From Amylibacter sp. (GTDB taxonomy: Bacteria; Pseudomonadota; Alphaproteobacteria; Rhodobacterales; Rhodobacteraceae), in the NCBI GenBank assembly GCA_021775355.1, contig JAJFHZ010000029.1, positions 1 to 64,000 of the forward strand: a stretch of DNA of 64,000 nucleotides, given 5' to 3'. A model generated the notes under the pieces. The model worked only from the letters and a program-made list of their open reading frames with translations, searched no databases and was not told the DNA's origin. A program made the translations under genes and the position numbers. Positions 41,670-49,467 of the stretch are shown one piece after another (position 1 is the stretch's first letter; every line of letters starts with the position of its first letter).

Positions 41670-42878
41670 ATGGCCTCCGGTGCAGACATGAGGCAGTTTC
41701 ATTCACCGGTATGGCTGGGTGCGGTAACGACCACGGGGAGTTATTCCTTTGCGGTGCTGTTCGTGCTTGAAACCTTCTCTCGGGGAGTCCTAGTTGCAGT
41801 GGTGCCTCTACTGGCGCTTGAACTGTTTGGCGATGCGCAGAGTGTAAGCGTATTCTATTTCGCAGTAAGTATTGCCGGAGTGCTGGGTGCTCTTGCTGTG
41901 CCTTGGCTGGTCCAGCGTTTACAGCGGCGATGGGTGATGTGCCTTGCGGTATTTTTTCTGTGCATTTCGGCCCCTTTTCTGGCAAGCCAAACCGTGGTTG
42001 GCTTGGTTGTCGGCATGGCACTGCATGTGTCAGGTGCAGCGACGCTCTCCATATGCCTCAATCTATATGTGTTGGATCATATCCAGCCTAAGGTGCTAAC
42101 CCGTTTCGAGCCACTGCGCATGCTATTCACCGGGACCGTCTGGGTCATGGCGCCAGTGCTGGGGATATACCTTGGTAAATATGGTGCATCATGGCTGCCT
42201 TTTGTTGCAAGTGCCGGGTTTGCGCTTATTTTGTTGGGCTATTTCTGGTTTTTGCGCATAACCGAGAAACCAATCCAAGTACCGCTCACTTCGACTGCCA
42301 CCAATCCGATATATTTTGTGCGTCGCTATTTTTCTCAACCTCGATTGGTGCTTGCTTGGCTCCTCGCTGTCGGGCGCTCTGGTTGGTGGATGATGTTTTT
42401 CGTCTATGCACCGATTTATGCTGTGACCTCTGGTATGGGTGTCGAGGCTGGTGGCTGGATTGTTTCGGCGGGATCGGCTTCGTTGTTCGTGGTTACATTC
42501 TGGGGCTGGATTGGGCGGCGGGTCGGACTGCGCCGTTTGTTGATCTGGGGATATGTGACCGTCGGGCTGTTTACGATTGCGGTAGGTTTGGCGGCAGATA
42601 CACCGTGGTTGGGCATCACCATGCTGCTTTTTGCCTGTCTTGCCGCCAGCGCTATCGATGGGGCCGGTAATGTGCCCTTTCTACGCGCGGTTCGTTCCCG
42701 TGAAAGATCCGGAATGACCGCAGTTTTTTCATCCAATCGAGACATCGCGCGGCTGATCATCCCCGGTATTTTTGCTCTGGTGCTTAATCTCTTTGCCTTA
42801 CCTGCGGTGTTTATCACATCCGGCTTGATCATGCTGGCGATGGCGATCTACGCTCGCTACATTCCGCGCCGTTTATGA
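41670..42878 (+). CDS. MFS-type transporter inside inverted repeats
   Basis: A 402-residue protein with about twelve spans and an MFS layout: basic loops (LVQRLQRRWV after span 2; IGRRVGLRRLLI between spans 8 and 9). I cannot assign a substrate; it does not look like ArsJ, the arsenical MFS exporter. ATG at 41670 or 41688 are both possible, and neither has a good ribosome binding site. It is the only gene between the two 105-base inverted repeats and next to acr3, which suggests that it moved as cargo. Confidence 0.82.
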   Translation: MASGADMRQFHSPVWLGAVTTTGSYSFAVLFVLETFSRGVLVAVVPLLALELFGDAQSVSVFYFAVSIAGVLGALAVPWLVQRLQRRWVMCLAVFFLCISAPFLASQTVVGLVVGMALHVSGAATLSICLNLYVLDHIQPKVLTRFEPLRMLFTGTVWVMAPVLGIYLGKYGASWLPFVASAGFALILLGYFWFLRITEKPIQVPLTSTATNPIYFVRRYFSQPRLVLAWLLAVGRSGWWMMFFVYAPIYAVTSGMGVEAGGWIVSAGSASLFVVTFWGWIGRRVGLRRLLIWGYVTVGLFTIAVGLAADTPWLGITMLLFACLAASAIDGAGNVPFLRAVRSRERSGMTAVFSSNRDIARLIIPGIFALVLNLFALPAVFITSGLIMLAMAIYARYIPRRL

Positions 42879-43064
42879 GAGGTAAAACTGCCAAAGCAGG
42901 GCCTTATCAAGTGGCTTTCCCCTATTTATAGGTGCTGTCATGTGTGGACGACTCCGATTGATCATGCGACATACTGTTGCTTTAATCCAACGCTACCACT
43001 GATGGGGATATGTACTAACACCTTCCCCACCAGTACCCTCTTCCTACCTGTTATTGTCTTTCCT

Positions 43065-43169
43065 TTTCCCTACTCTTACCCATTACTAGTACCTATTCCC
43101 CGCCCCTAGAAAACCCCTTCAAGAGAGTGACTGGCGCACCTTGGCACAGTCCACCACAGACCGCAGGAT
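43065..43169 (-). repeat. 105-base inverted repeat, right copy
   Basis: Inverted partner of 41369-41473 (103 of 105 positions). Beyond the inner edge the two copies diverge completely. Confidence 0.9.
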
Positions 43170-43172
43170 TGA

Positions 43173-43205
43173 CCCCCGGAACGCCTTCACTGGCCGTTCT
43201 GGGGG
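43173..43205. other. Hairpin outside the right inverted repeat
   Basis: CCCCCGGAACG (43173-43183) pairs with CGTTCTGGGGG (43195-43205) with one mismatch. A similar GTTCCGGGGGT string lies outside the left copy near 41344, so the flanks of the two repeats are distantly related. The rest of the gap 42879-43415 holds no supported gene. Confidence 0.55.
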
Positions 43206-43208
43206 ACA

Positions 43209-43230
43209 TGTCTAACGTCAGCACCTATGG
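43209..43230 (-). repeat. 22-base island repeat, copy 3 (inverted)
   Basis: Inverted relative to the copies at 35627 and 39904. With the latter it brackets acr3 and the MFS gene. Confidence 0.75.
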
Positions 43231-43415
43231 GACAGAATTAAGTGTTTGTGTAAGAGAGCATCCACCTCATCAGTTACTTACATTATGCAGCGGCTTTACG
43301 GTGTTGCAAGCGGCGCATTATCCTGACTTTCGTACCAACTACGCGCGCGTGCGCGAGGCACGGGGTATTACACACACAGCAAGAACGGCTTGTTCGCAGG
43401 TGTATATCCACGGCT

Positions 43416-43928
43416 TCAAGTCGTTTCCCTTTCGATCCTGTAATGTTTAGGCATTGTCATGCCCATGTTTTTGCACAGTTGTTCAAGACGTTTCAGCAAT
43501 TCCTGATTACTCATGGCCTCGTAGTTGACCTTGTGATCGACCTGTAATTTGGCCCCATATTTTTCAGGGCGCATCTTGCTGGCTTTCCACTTGCGTGTAT
43601 CAATACGAAGCCTGTCACGGTTGATATGATCGTGATTAACCTTTGGGCCGTTCTCAGTCTGGATGATGTCTTTGCTTGAATCATCGGCAATTGCTATGAT
43701 TTCATCGGCAAAATGATCCGCCTGTTCCGCCCGCGCCAGCGCGTAGTTCGAAAGGAAATCGGGGTTGTTCTTCAGCCAAACCCGAACATTCTTGGGTGCT
43801 GGCATTCCATCTTGCCTACACACCGCCGCAAGTGACATGCCATTTGCTATGTCCTCACATATCTTATCGGCCTTTGTCTTTGTGTAGCTTGATGGCCTGC
43901 CCAATTTACCTATGGAGTTTGCTGACAT
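43416..43928 (-). CDS. Phage terminase small subunit-like protein (isolated)
   Basis: About 170 residues from the ATG at 43928, which has AAGGGG eight bases upstream. Longer frames from 43958 or 44003 lack such a site. The segment GRPSSYTKTKADKICEDIANG is a typical terminase-small helix-turn-helix start, followed by VRVWLKNNPDFLSNYALARA and the acidic ADEIIAIADD segment. Such proteins bind phage DNA ends and pass them to the large subunit. No large subunit or other head gene is present, so this is a prophage remnant or has been kept for another use. Confidence 0.8.
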   Translation of the reverse strand: MSANSIGKLGRPSSYTKTKADKICEDIANGMSLAAVCRQDGMPAPKNVRVWLKNNPDFLSNYALARAEQADHFADEIIAIADDSSKDIIQTENGPKVNHDHINRDRLRIDTRKWKASKMRPEKYGAKLQVDHKVNYEAMSNQELLKRLEQLCKNMGMTMPKHYRIERETT

Positions 43929-44135
43929 CTGCTTAGCCCCTTCTTTGTTTTGATCCATTTTACCATCATTAATCCTTCGCGCAACATAACAAGCGACTGA
44001 CACTTAAACCTGTTCAAATAGAATACCGCAAATGGGCCAAAGGTTGAAATTTCAGGTGATCCAAATGAGGTATTCTTGGATTGAGGCATATGCCGCCGAT
44101 GCTACCGTATTCGCACTGCACGAACGGCAGCTGAA

Positions 44136-44200
44136 TCCGCTTAATAGCCGTTCACGTTCCGCCTGATGCCCATGTGATCGCCAATGTCTGCTTAGAGCCC
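44136..44200 (+). repeat. Accessory-region repeat A
   Basis: About 65 bases starting TCCGCTTAATAGCCGTTC and ending AGAGCCC, related to copies at 51785 and 52554. It occupies part of the 519-base gap 43929-44447, which otherwise shows nothing codable. Confidence 0.6.
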
Positions 44201-44447
44201 ATAGTGGACATTGAGATATCTGCAAGCAATTCGACCCAACCAATGTCGGCTAAGGGCCGTAAGCTGACCTTGGTAACTATGGGCGGGAAGCGGACATTAA
44301 GTGTTAGCGTCTCGGATATCGGGGTTTGCCAAAAATAGGCGTTCAACATGAGGCCAGAAAGGCCCCTTGGATTTCGAACGTATTGCCAATTAAATAAGAA
44401 ATCGGAGCGGTACTAAAGAGGGACAAAACCAGGAATGCGAAGTGGCA

Positions 44448-45242
44448 CTACCTTGCCGATATCAAACTCCCGATCACGCTGGATGTGAGAAAAGCAATCG
44501 CGGCGACGCAGACGATTGATGGCCCTGCGGGTGTATCAAATACATAGGCCGCACGCAGACCGACCACTGCTGACAGCATCCCGATTATCCCAGCAGCGAC
44601 AGCCATTCCCTCAGGGGTCCGTGACATCGGCCGCGCAGCGGCTGCAGGAATGATCAGCATAGCTGCTATCAACAGAACGCCGACAACCTTGATCGCCACT
44701 GCAACCGTGATCGCAAGTGCAAACGTCAGGACGAGTTGTTCACGCTTGGGGTCAATCCCGCTTGCATGGGCCAGATCCTCATTCAGCGTCGAAGTTAGCA
44801 GGGCAGACCAGCGCCAGCCGGTCAGCATCACCACAAGTGCAGCACCTCCCCAGATGACCGAGAGGTCACCACGCGAGACGGCAAGTATGTCGCCAAAGAG
44901 ATACGCCATCAGGTCGATGCGCACGCCGGACAGGAACGAAACGGCCACAAGCCCAAAAGCGAGTGCAGAATGTGCAAGCACCCCCAGCAATGTATCCATC
45001 GCATAGCCTCTACCAGATATCACGCTTACCGTCAGTGCCATCAGCAGGGCCACAGCCATCGTGCCGATGAAGATCGGCATGGAAAATGCCAACGACAAAG
45101 CTACACCAAGGATTGCCGCGTGTGCTGTGGCATCACCAAAATAGGCCATACGCCGCCAAACCACAAAGCACCCCAATGGTGCCGCTGCAATGGCAACGCC
45201 TATTCCAGCCAAAGCAGCACGCACCATAAAATCATCAAACAT
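44448..45242 (-). CDS. znuB: Zinc ABC transporter, membrane subunit ZnuB
   Basis: A 264-residue membrane protein of the ZnuB/MntB family with about eight spans, forming the channel for zinc delivered by ZnuA. The segments LGCFVVWRRMAYFGDATAHAA and GVLLIAAMLIIPAAAARP are characteristic of the family. Its ATG overlaps the znuC stop by one base, so the pair is coupled. The operon order zur-znuC-znuB with divergent znuA is common in alphaproteobacteria. Confidence 0.95.
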   Translation of the reverse strand: MFDDFMVRAALAGIGVAIAAAPLGCFVVWRRMAYFGDATAHAAILGVALSLAFSMPIFIGTMAVALLMALTVSVISGRGYAMDTLLGVLAHSALAFGLVAVSFLSGVRIDLMAYLFGDILAVSRGDLSVIWGGAALVVMLTGWRWSALLTSTLNEDLAHASGIDPKREQLVLTFALAITVAVAIKVVGVLLIAAMLIIPAAAARPMSRTPEGMAVAAGIIGMLSAVVGLRAAYVFDTPAGPSIVCVAAIAFLTSSVIGSLISAR

Positions 45243-45991
45243 TATTCAACGGCCTCTGTGTGATTGTGGGTATGTTTATCATGATCGTGCCCGTGATCAT
45301 GTTCATGGCGGTAAAGCGCCAAAGCACCGCCTGTTCCCGTGCCAAATAGCGCACGATATTCTGGTGCCGATGCCACTACGGCGGGCGTGCCTTCACAGCA
45401 AACGTGGCCGTTGAGGCATATTACACGGTCAGAGGCACTCATCACAACGTGTAATTCGTGGCTGATCATCAAGACTGCGCAACCAGTATTCTGCCGTACC
45501 TGATCGATTTGTTGGTAAAAAGAGGCTGAACCGCGTTGGTCCAGCCCTTGTGTGGCCTCATCCAGTAGCAACAGATCAGGCTTTCCAATCAGAGCACGTG
45601 CTAGCAACACCCGTTGAAATTGCCCGCCTGAGAGTTGCGACAGTTGCGCTTTGGATAAATCTGGCACACCAGCCTGTGTCAACGCTTGATCAATGTCTGT
45701 TGCTGTTCTTCCGCTCGGCAGCTTCAGAAACCTTGCAACTGTGATCGGCAACGTCTTATCGATATGCAGCTTTTGCGGGACGTAACCAATTGTAACGCCG
45801 CTTCCTCGCGTGACATGACCTTGGAACGGTTTCATAGCGCCGATTATGGTTCGCAAAAGGCTGGTTTTACCAGATCCGTTTGGGCCAACGATGGTCACGA
45901 TCTCGCCCGGTTGAACACTCAGGGAAACGCGTGACAAAACTGTTCTTGCCCCATAACGGACGCTGAGGCCTTCGACCTGCACAAGGCTCAT
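45242..45991 (-). CDS. znuC: Zinc ABC transporter, ATPase ZnuC
   Basis: The 249-residue ATPase has Walker A GPNGSGKT (36-43), the signature LSGGQ (120-124) and Walker B ending LLLLDEAT (about 140-147). The last 21 residues form a His/Asp-rich tail (about 229-249, alternating His-Asp-His) that could bind zinc and sense or buffer it on the cytoplasmic side; similar tails occur in other ZnuC proteins. It overlaps the zur stop region by four bases, so it is coupled with it. Confidence 0.95.
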   Translation of the reverse strand: MSLVQVEGLSVRYGARTVLSRVSLSVQPGEIVTIVGPNGSGKTSLLRTIIGAMKPFQGHVTRGSGVTIGYVPQKLHIDKTLPITVARFLKLPSGRTATDIDQALTQAGVPDLSKAQLSQLSGGQFQRVLLARALIGKPDLLLLDEATQGLDQRGSASFYQQIDQVRQNTGCAVLMISHELHVVMSASDRVICLNGHVCCEGTPAVVASAPEYRALFGTGTGGALALYRHEHDHGHDHDKHTHNHTEAVE

Positions 45992-46503
45992 GCGCCTGCC
46001 TTGTCAGCGCAGGCGGGGCAAACGCCCTCGGCCTCTACTACGGTACGCTCTATCTGGAAGCCAGTAGCGCGGGCAGCGTTACCCAACGCACCCCGTGCCG
46101 GGGATGACTGGGTTTCGGCCACTGCGTCGCACAAACGACAGATCATGAAGGCGGGCGCGTGAGACACGCTGGGATGGGCGCAGGCGATAAACGCGTTCAG
46201 CCGCTCGATCTTGTGGGCCAACCCATTCAACACAAGAAAATCAAGCGCACGATAAGCGACAGGCGGCTGAGATCCAAACCCGTCCTCGCGTAGCCGATCT
46301 AAAATCACATAGGCTCCAAGTGCCCTGTGTTCCTGCAACAATATCTCTAACACCTTGCGGCGCACGGGCGTAAAACGAAGTTCGTCTGACGCGCAACGGG
46401 CCTCGGCAGCGGCGAGCGTGTTACTCACACACGCGTCGTGATCATGATGCGCAAACCCAAGCGCGCCGTCGCTAGCGTCGCCATTCTTAAAGTCTATTGT
46501 CAT
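45988..46503 (-). CDS. zur: Zinc uptake regulator, Fur family
   Basis: A 171-residue Fur-family repressor that should shut zinc uptake genes when zinc is bound. The DNA-binding region is seen around VAYRALDFL (82-90). The structural zinc site has two cysteine pairs, CRLC (122-125) and CPAC (162-165). An added His/Asp stretch (AHHDHDAC, about 18-25) at the N-terminus is unusual. A Zur box overlaps its start codon, so it is probably autoregulated. It is the first gene of zur-znuC-znuB. Confidence 0.93.
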   Translation of the reverse strand: MTIDFKNGDASDGALGFAHHDHDACVSNTLAAAEARCASDELRFTPVRRKVLEILLQEHRALGAYVILDRLREDGFGSQPPVAYRALDFLVLNGLAHKIERLNAFIACAHPSVSHAPAFMICRLCDAVAETQSSPARGALGNAARATGFQIERTVVEAEGVCPACADKAGA

Positions 46504-46547
46504 GTTATAACATTTCGCCTATATGGTCCGTTATGTTATAAAATCAC
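46502..46547. promoter_or_regulatory. Zur boxes between zur and znuA
   Basis: ATGTTATAACATTTC (46502-46516) contains a perfect 12-base palindrome and matches a half of the alphaproteobacterial Zur box. A second, weaker site TTATGTTATAAAATCAC lies at 46531-46547. One site faces zur and one znuA, so both directions should be zinc-repressed. Confidence 0.8.
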
Positions 46548-46559
46548 ATGGAGACTCCG

Positions 46560-47513
46560 ATGTCCAGAAAACTTCTTACCATATCACTGATTACTACATT
46601 GGTGGGAAAGGTCGCTTTTGCAGAAGTACCTCATGTCGCGGTTGATATTGCGCCAGTACACTCATTGGTCGCACGGGTTATGGACGGGGTCGGCACGCCC
46701 GATCTTATTGTTCAGCCTGGTGCTAGCCCGCATGAATACAGTCTACGCCCGTCTGAAGCGAAGGCACTGCAAGACGCCGACCTCGTGTTCTGGACCAGTT
46801 CTGGTCTGACACCATGGCTTACCGATACAATCGAGACACTAGCTACTGATGCCTCTGTTACAGAATTGCTTGAAGCTGATGGTTCGATTGAACTGGAACT
46901 CCGTGAAAGCGCCCTGTTTGAGGTCCACAACCACGGCGAGCATGATGACGACCACGACGACGAGGCCCATAAAGACCATGAAGACGCACATGATCCACAT
47001 GCTTGGCTGTCGCCGAAAAATGCAATGACATGGTTGAATGTGATTGCAGGCCAACTTTCCGCAGCTAATCCGGAAAACGCAGGAACATATTTTGCAAATG
47101 CCGCTGCGGGGCGTTCCGAAATTGAAGCATTGATTGGTGAGGTCAACGCAACGCTGGAACCGGTTCGCGGTGAGCAGTTCATCGTTTTCCACGACGCCTA
47201 TCAGTATTTTGAAACGGATTTCGATTTCCTTGCATCCGACGCAATTTCATTGAGTGATGCCTCTGATCCAAGCCCGGCACGAATTGCTGGAATTCAGGCG
47301 TGGATAGCAGAGGAAGGTATCCGTTGCGTTCTGGCAGAACCACAGTTCAATCCGGGTCTAGTTGAAACAGTTCTAGATGGGACGGAAGCACAGACGGGTA
47401 TTCTTGATCCGCTTGGCTCAGATCTGGAGCTGGGATCGGCACTTTACGCCCAACTTATCCGGAATCTGTCAATCGCTCTTGCAGGATGTCTGCAACCGCA
47501 TCAGGGTGGTTGA
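46560..47513 (+). CDS. znuA: Zinc-binding periplasmic protein ZnuA
   Basis: The 317-residue substrate-binding protein delivers zinc to ZnuBC. A signal peptide covers about residues 1-21. The family GASPHEYSLRPSEAKAL segment with zinc ligand His58 and the HDPHAWLSP segment after a His/Asp-rich loop (about 123-147) are present, as is the FHDAYQYFETDF segment. I use the ATG at 46560, preceded by GGAG; an ATG four codons upstream would place the GGAG inside the gene. It is divergent from zur and has Zur sites upstream. Confidence 0.95.
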   Translation: MSRKLLTISLITTLVGKVAFAEVPHVAVDIAPVHSLVARVMDGVGTPDLIVQPGASPHEYSLRPSEAKALQDADLVFWTSSGLTPWLTDTIETLATDASVTELLEADGSIELELRESALFEVHNHGEHDDDHDDEAHKDHEDAHDPHAWLSPKNAMTWLNVIAGQLSAANPENAGTYFANAAAGRSEIEALIGEVNATLEPVRGEQFIVFHDAYQYFETDFDFLASDAISLSDASDPSPARIAGIQAWIAEEGIRCVLAEPQFNPGLVETVLDGTEAQTGILDPLGSDLELGSALYAQLIRNLSIALAGCLQPHQGG

Positions 47514-47682
47514 ACTGCAGATATGTGGGAGAAACTGACCGTTCATACTTGTCACCATAATGTCGGAATGTGCGGAGAGCAGAGATTGCGTCAACTGTAG
47601 TTTTTAGTTCACATTATGTTGCGAAATTCCGCATGAAGCTTTTATTCGACATAGGGTTGTGACGTTATTATTCAGTTGATAT

Positions 47683-47704
47683 TTGTTACTTTATAAAATA
47701 ACAA
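47683..47704. promoter_or_regulatory. Palindromic Zur-type box before the second zinc operon
   Basis: TTGTTAC-TTTATAAA-ATAACAA is a 22-base near-perfect palindrome (a single mismatched pair) 28 bases before the regulator's ATG. Its TGTTA/TAACA arms resemble the Zur boxes at 46.5 kb. Confidence 0.7.
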
Positions 47705-47731
47705 AAAATAAACAAGCAAGAGGAACCTCTA

Positions 47732-48118
47732 ATGCGCAAGCTTGCAGCAACACGGCAATCGGATGTTTTGGATGTCTTACATGCACAAGATAAGCCTATG
47801 ACGGCCTATGCAATTTTGGACCGTATGAAAGCAGATGAGCCACATCTTGCGGCACCCACTGTATACCGTGCACTTGCAGCTTTGACAAATCAGGGGCGCG
47901 CGCACAAATTGGAATCCATCAAAGCCTTTGTGCCTTGCCGTTGTTGTCATGATGCTTCGGTTCCTGTGCTTGCTATTTGTGAAGACTGTGGAACTGTCGA
48001 GGAGCATGATGGGGTTCAGTTGCTTAAGGAATTATCAACGATTTCGGCAAAGAGCCAATTCACTGCTGCGCGACACATCGTTGAAATCCACGGCCAATGC
48101 AGACAATGCTCTCGTTAA
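47732..48118 (+). CDS. Second Fur/Zur-family regulator
   Basis: A compact 128-residue Fur-family protein, about 40 shorter than the zur product. The winged-helix region has APTVYRALAAL (41-51). Cysteine groups CRCCHD (69-74), CEDC (83-86) and CRQC (123-126) leave two full pairs for structural zinc plus extra ligands, and EIHG supplies a late His. AGAGGAA lies before the ATG. It heads a cluster of zinc-uptake-like genes under its own box, so the natural reading is a dedicated zinc-responsive repressor. It could also respond to another metal. Confidence 0.88.
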   Translation: MRKLAATRQSDVLDVLHAQDKPMTAYAILDRMKADEPHLAAPTVYRALAALTNQGRAHKLESIKAFVPCRCCHDASVPVLAICEDCGTVEEHDGVQLLKELSTISAKSQFTAARHIVEIHGQCRQCSR

Positions 48119-48151
48119 TAAAATTATTATAGAAACAAAAGGGTTACAGAC

Positions 48152-48754
48152 ATGAAAACACTTCCACTAGCTGCGGTTGTCGTTGTTACAGCAACATCAG
48201 CTTTCGCCGAAGAAGCGCGCCAAGTTGATGCGCATGAACATGGTGTAGGCCAATTGGATATTGCCTTTGATGGCAATCAGATTGCGATAGAGCTGCATGC
48301 GCCAGGGTCTGATATTGTAGGCTTTGAATATGCTGCGGAAAGCTCTGATGATCGTGCCGCTGTTGATGCAGCTGTTGCGAAACTGGCGGTGCCACTTGAT
48401 CTGTTTGTTCTGCCAGCTGCCGCTGCATGTAGTGTGGTTCAGGCAAGTGCCGAATTAGAGAGTGAAGACGCGCATGAAGAAGAGCATGCCAATGACGATC
48501 ACGCGGAACATGATGAAGAACACAATGAGGCTGACCACGCGAAACATGAGGAAGAAAGTGGACATACGGAGTTCCACGCAGAATACCTTTTAACATGTGC
48601 TCAACCTGATGCTGCATCTGAGATTACATTTACGTATTTTGAGACCTTTCCAAACGCGCTAGAACTTGAAGTGCAGGTTGTGTCGGACGCGGGTGCGAAT
48701 GCATTTGAGGTGGAGCGCGATAACCCAAAGCTTGATCTACGCGGCATGTTTTAG
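48152..48754 (+). CDS. zrgA: DUF2796 protein, ZrgA-like zinc-binding periplasmic protein
   Basis: The 200-residue protein has a signal peptide (about 1-19, ending AFA), the DUF2796-type start DAHEHGVGQLDIAFDG (27-42), then ELHAPG (47-52), and an insert rich in His, Glu and Asp (108-142) that should bind several zinc ions. The C-terminal part (TFTYFETFPNALELEVQ) is the usual family end. In Vibrio, zrgA encodes a zinc-regulated protein of a second zinc uptake system; the name here follows family and context. It lies 33 bases after the regulator and 11 before the ATPase. Confidence 0.85.
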   Translation: MKTLPLAAVVVVTATSAFAEEARQVDAHEHGVGQLDIAFDGNQIAIELHAPGSDIVGFEYAAESSDDRAAVDAAVAKLAVPLDLFVLPAAAACSVVQASAELESEDAHEEEHANDDHAEHDEEHNEADHAKHEEESGHTEFHAEYLLTCAQPDAASEITFTYFETFPNALELEVQVVSDAGANAFEVERDNPKLDLRGMF

Positions 48755-48765
48755 GCGACCCTAGA

Positions 48766-49467
48766 GTGTCAGACGAAACGCCAATTTTAGAACTAGAAGA
48801 TGTCCGCTATCGCTGGCCAGGGCGGACATCTTTTGGGCTATCTGTTCCTGCATTCGGTTTGAAATCTGGTGAAACGGTTTTATTGTTAGGCGAAAGTGGG
48901 TCAGGTAAATCAACGTTACTCTCTTTGATTTGTGGAACGGTTACTGCAAATTCAGGCAGGGTGACCGTTTCTGGAACAGACATAGCATCGCTTTCGGCGG
49001 GGCAACGGGATCGGTTTCGTGCTGAACAGATTGGCCTAATCTTTCAGCAATTTAATCTGCTCCCCTATGCAAATGTGCTGGATAATATTCTGCTGCCTTT
49101 GCGATTTGCACCAGAGCGTCGAAGTCGTGTGAACGCGCCTCAAGATGAGGCAATAAAGCTATGCCAAGACTTAGGTTTGCCTCGCGATGTGATTAATGCA
49201 CGCGCAGGGACACTTAGTGTTGGGCAACAGCAACGGGTTGCTGCCGCACGTGCGTTGATCGGACAACCCTCGCTTATTATAGCGGATGAACCAACGTCTT
49301 CTCTTGATGCCGCAACACAGATCACTTTCCTAGATTTGTTTTTTGTGCAGTCTCGCGTGCATGGGACAACACTTTTAATGGTAAGCCATGATGCGCGATT
49401 AGCTGAACAATTTGATCGTGTCGTGCAGATGTCAGATATTGCCAAGGTTGAAAGAGAGACCTCATGA
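48766..49467 (+). CDS. MacB/LolD-type ABC ATPase of the Zrg-like system
   Basis: A 233-residue ATPase (GTG start) with Walker A GESGSGKST (42-50), signature LSVGQQQR (150-157) and Walker B ending IIADEP (171-176). Sequence type is MacB/LolD, not ZnuC. Such ATPases pair with FtsX-fold permeases, and the next gene, overlapping by four bases, is one. In zrg-type clusters this pair replaces the classic importer. The exact zrg letter for this gene is not assigned here. Confidence 0.88.
   Translation: MSDETPILELEDVRYRWPGRTSFGLSVPAFGLKSGETVLLLGESGSGKSTLLSLICGTVTANSGRVTVSGTDIASLSAGQRDRFRAEQIGLIFQQFNLLPYANVLDNILLPLRFAPERRSRVNAPQDEAIKLCQDLGLPRDVINARAGTLSVGQQQRVAAARALIGQPSLIIADEPTSSLDAATQITFLDLFFVQSRVHGTTLLMVSHDARLAEQFDRVVQMSDIAKVERETS

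Noticed and set aside
41670-42878. ArsJ, the arsenical MFS exporter that might accompany acr3
   Set aside because: The N-terminal region does not resemble ArsJ and the usual GAPDH partner gene is absent, so only a general MFS call is made.
43127-43450. 107-residue plus-strand frame after the right inverted repeat
   Set aside because: It spans the repeat and hairpin sequences; only a short inner part resembles terminase, so it is not a real gene as a whole.
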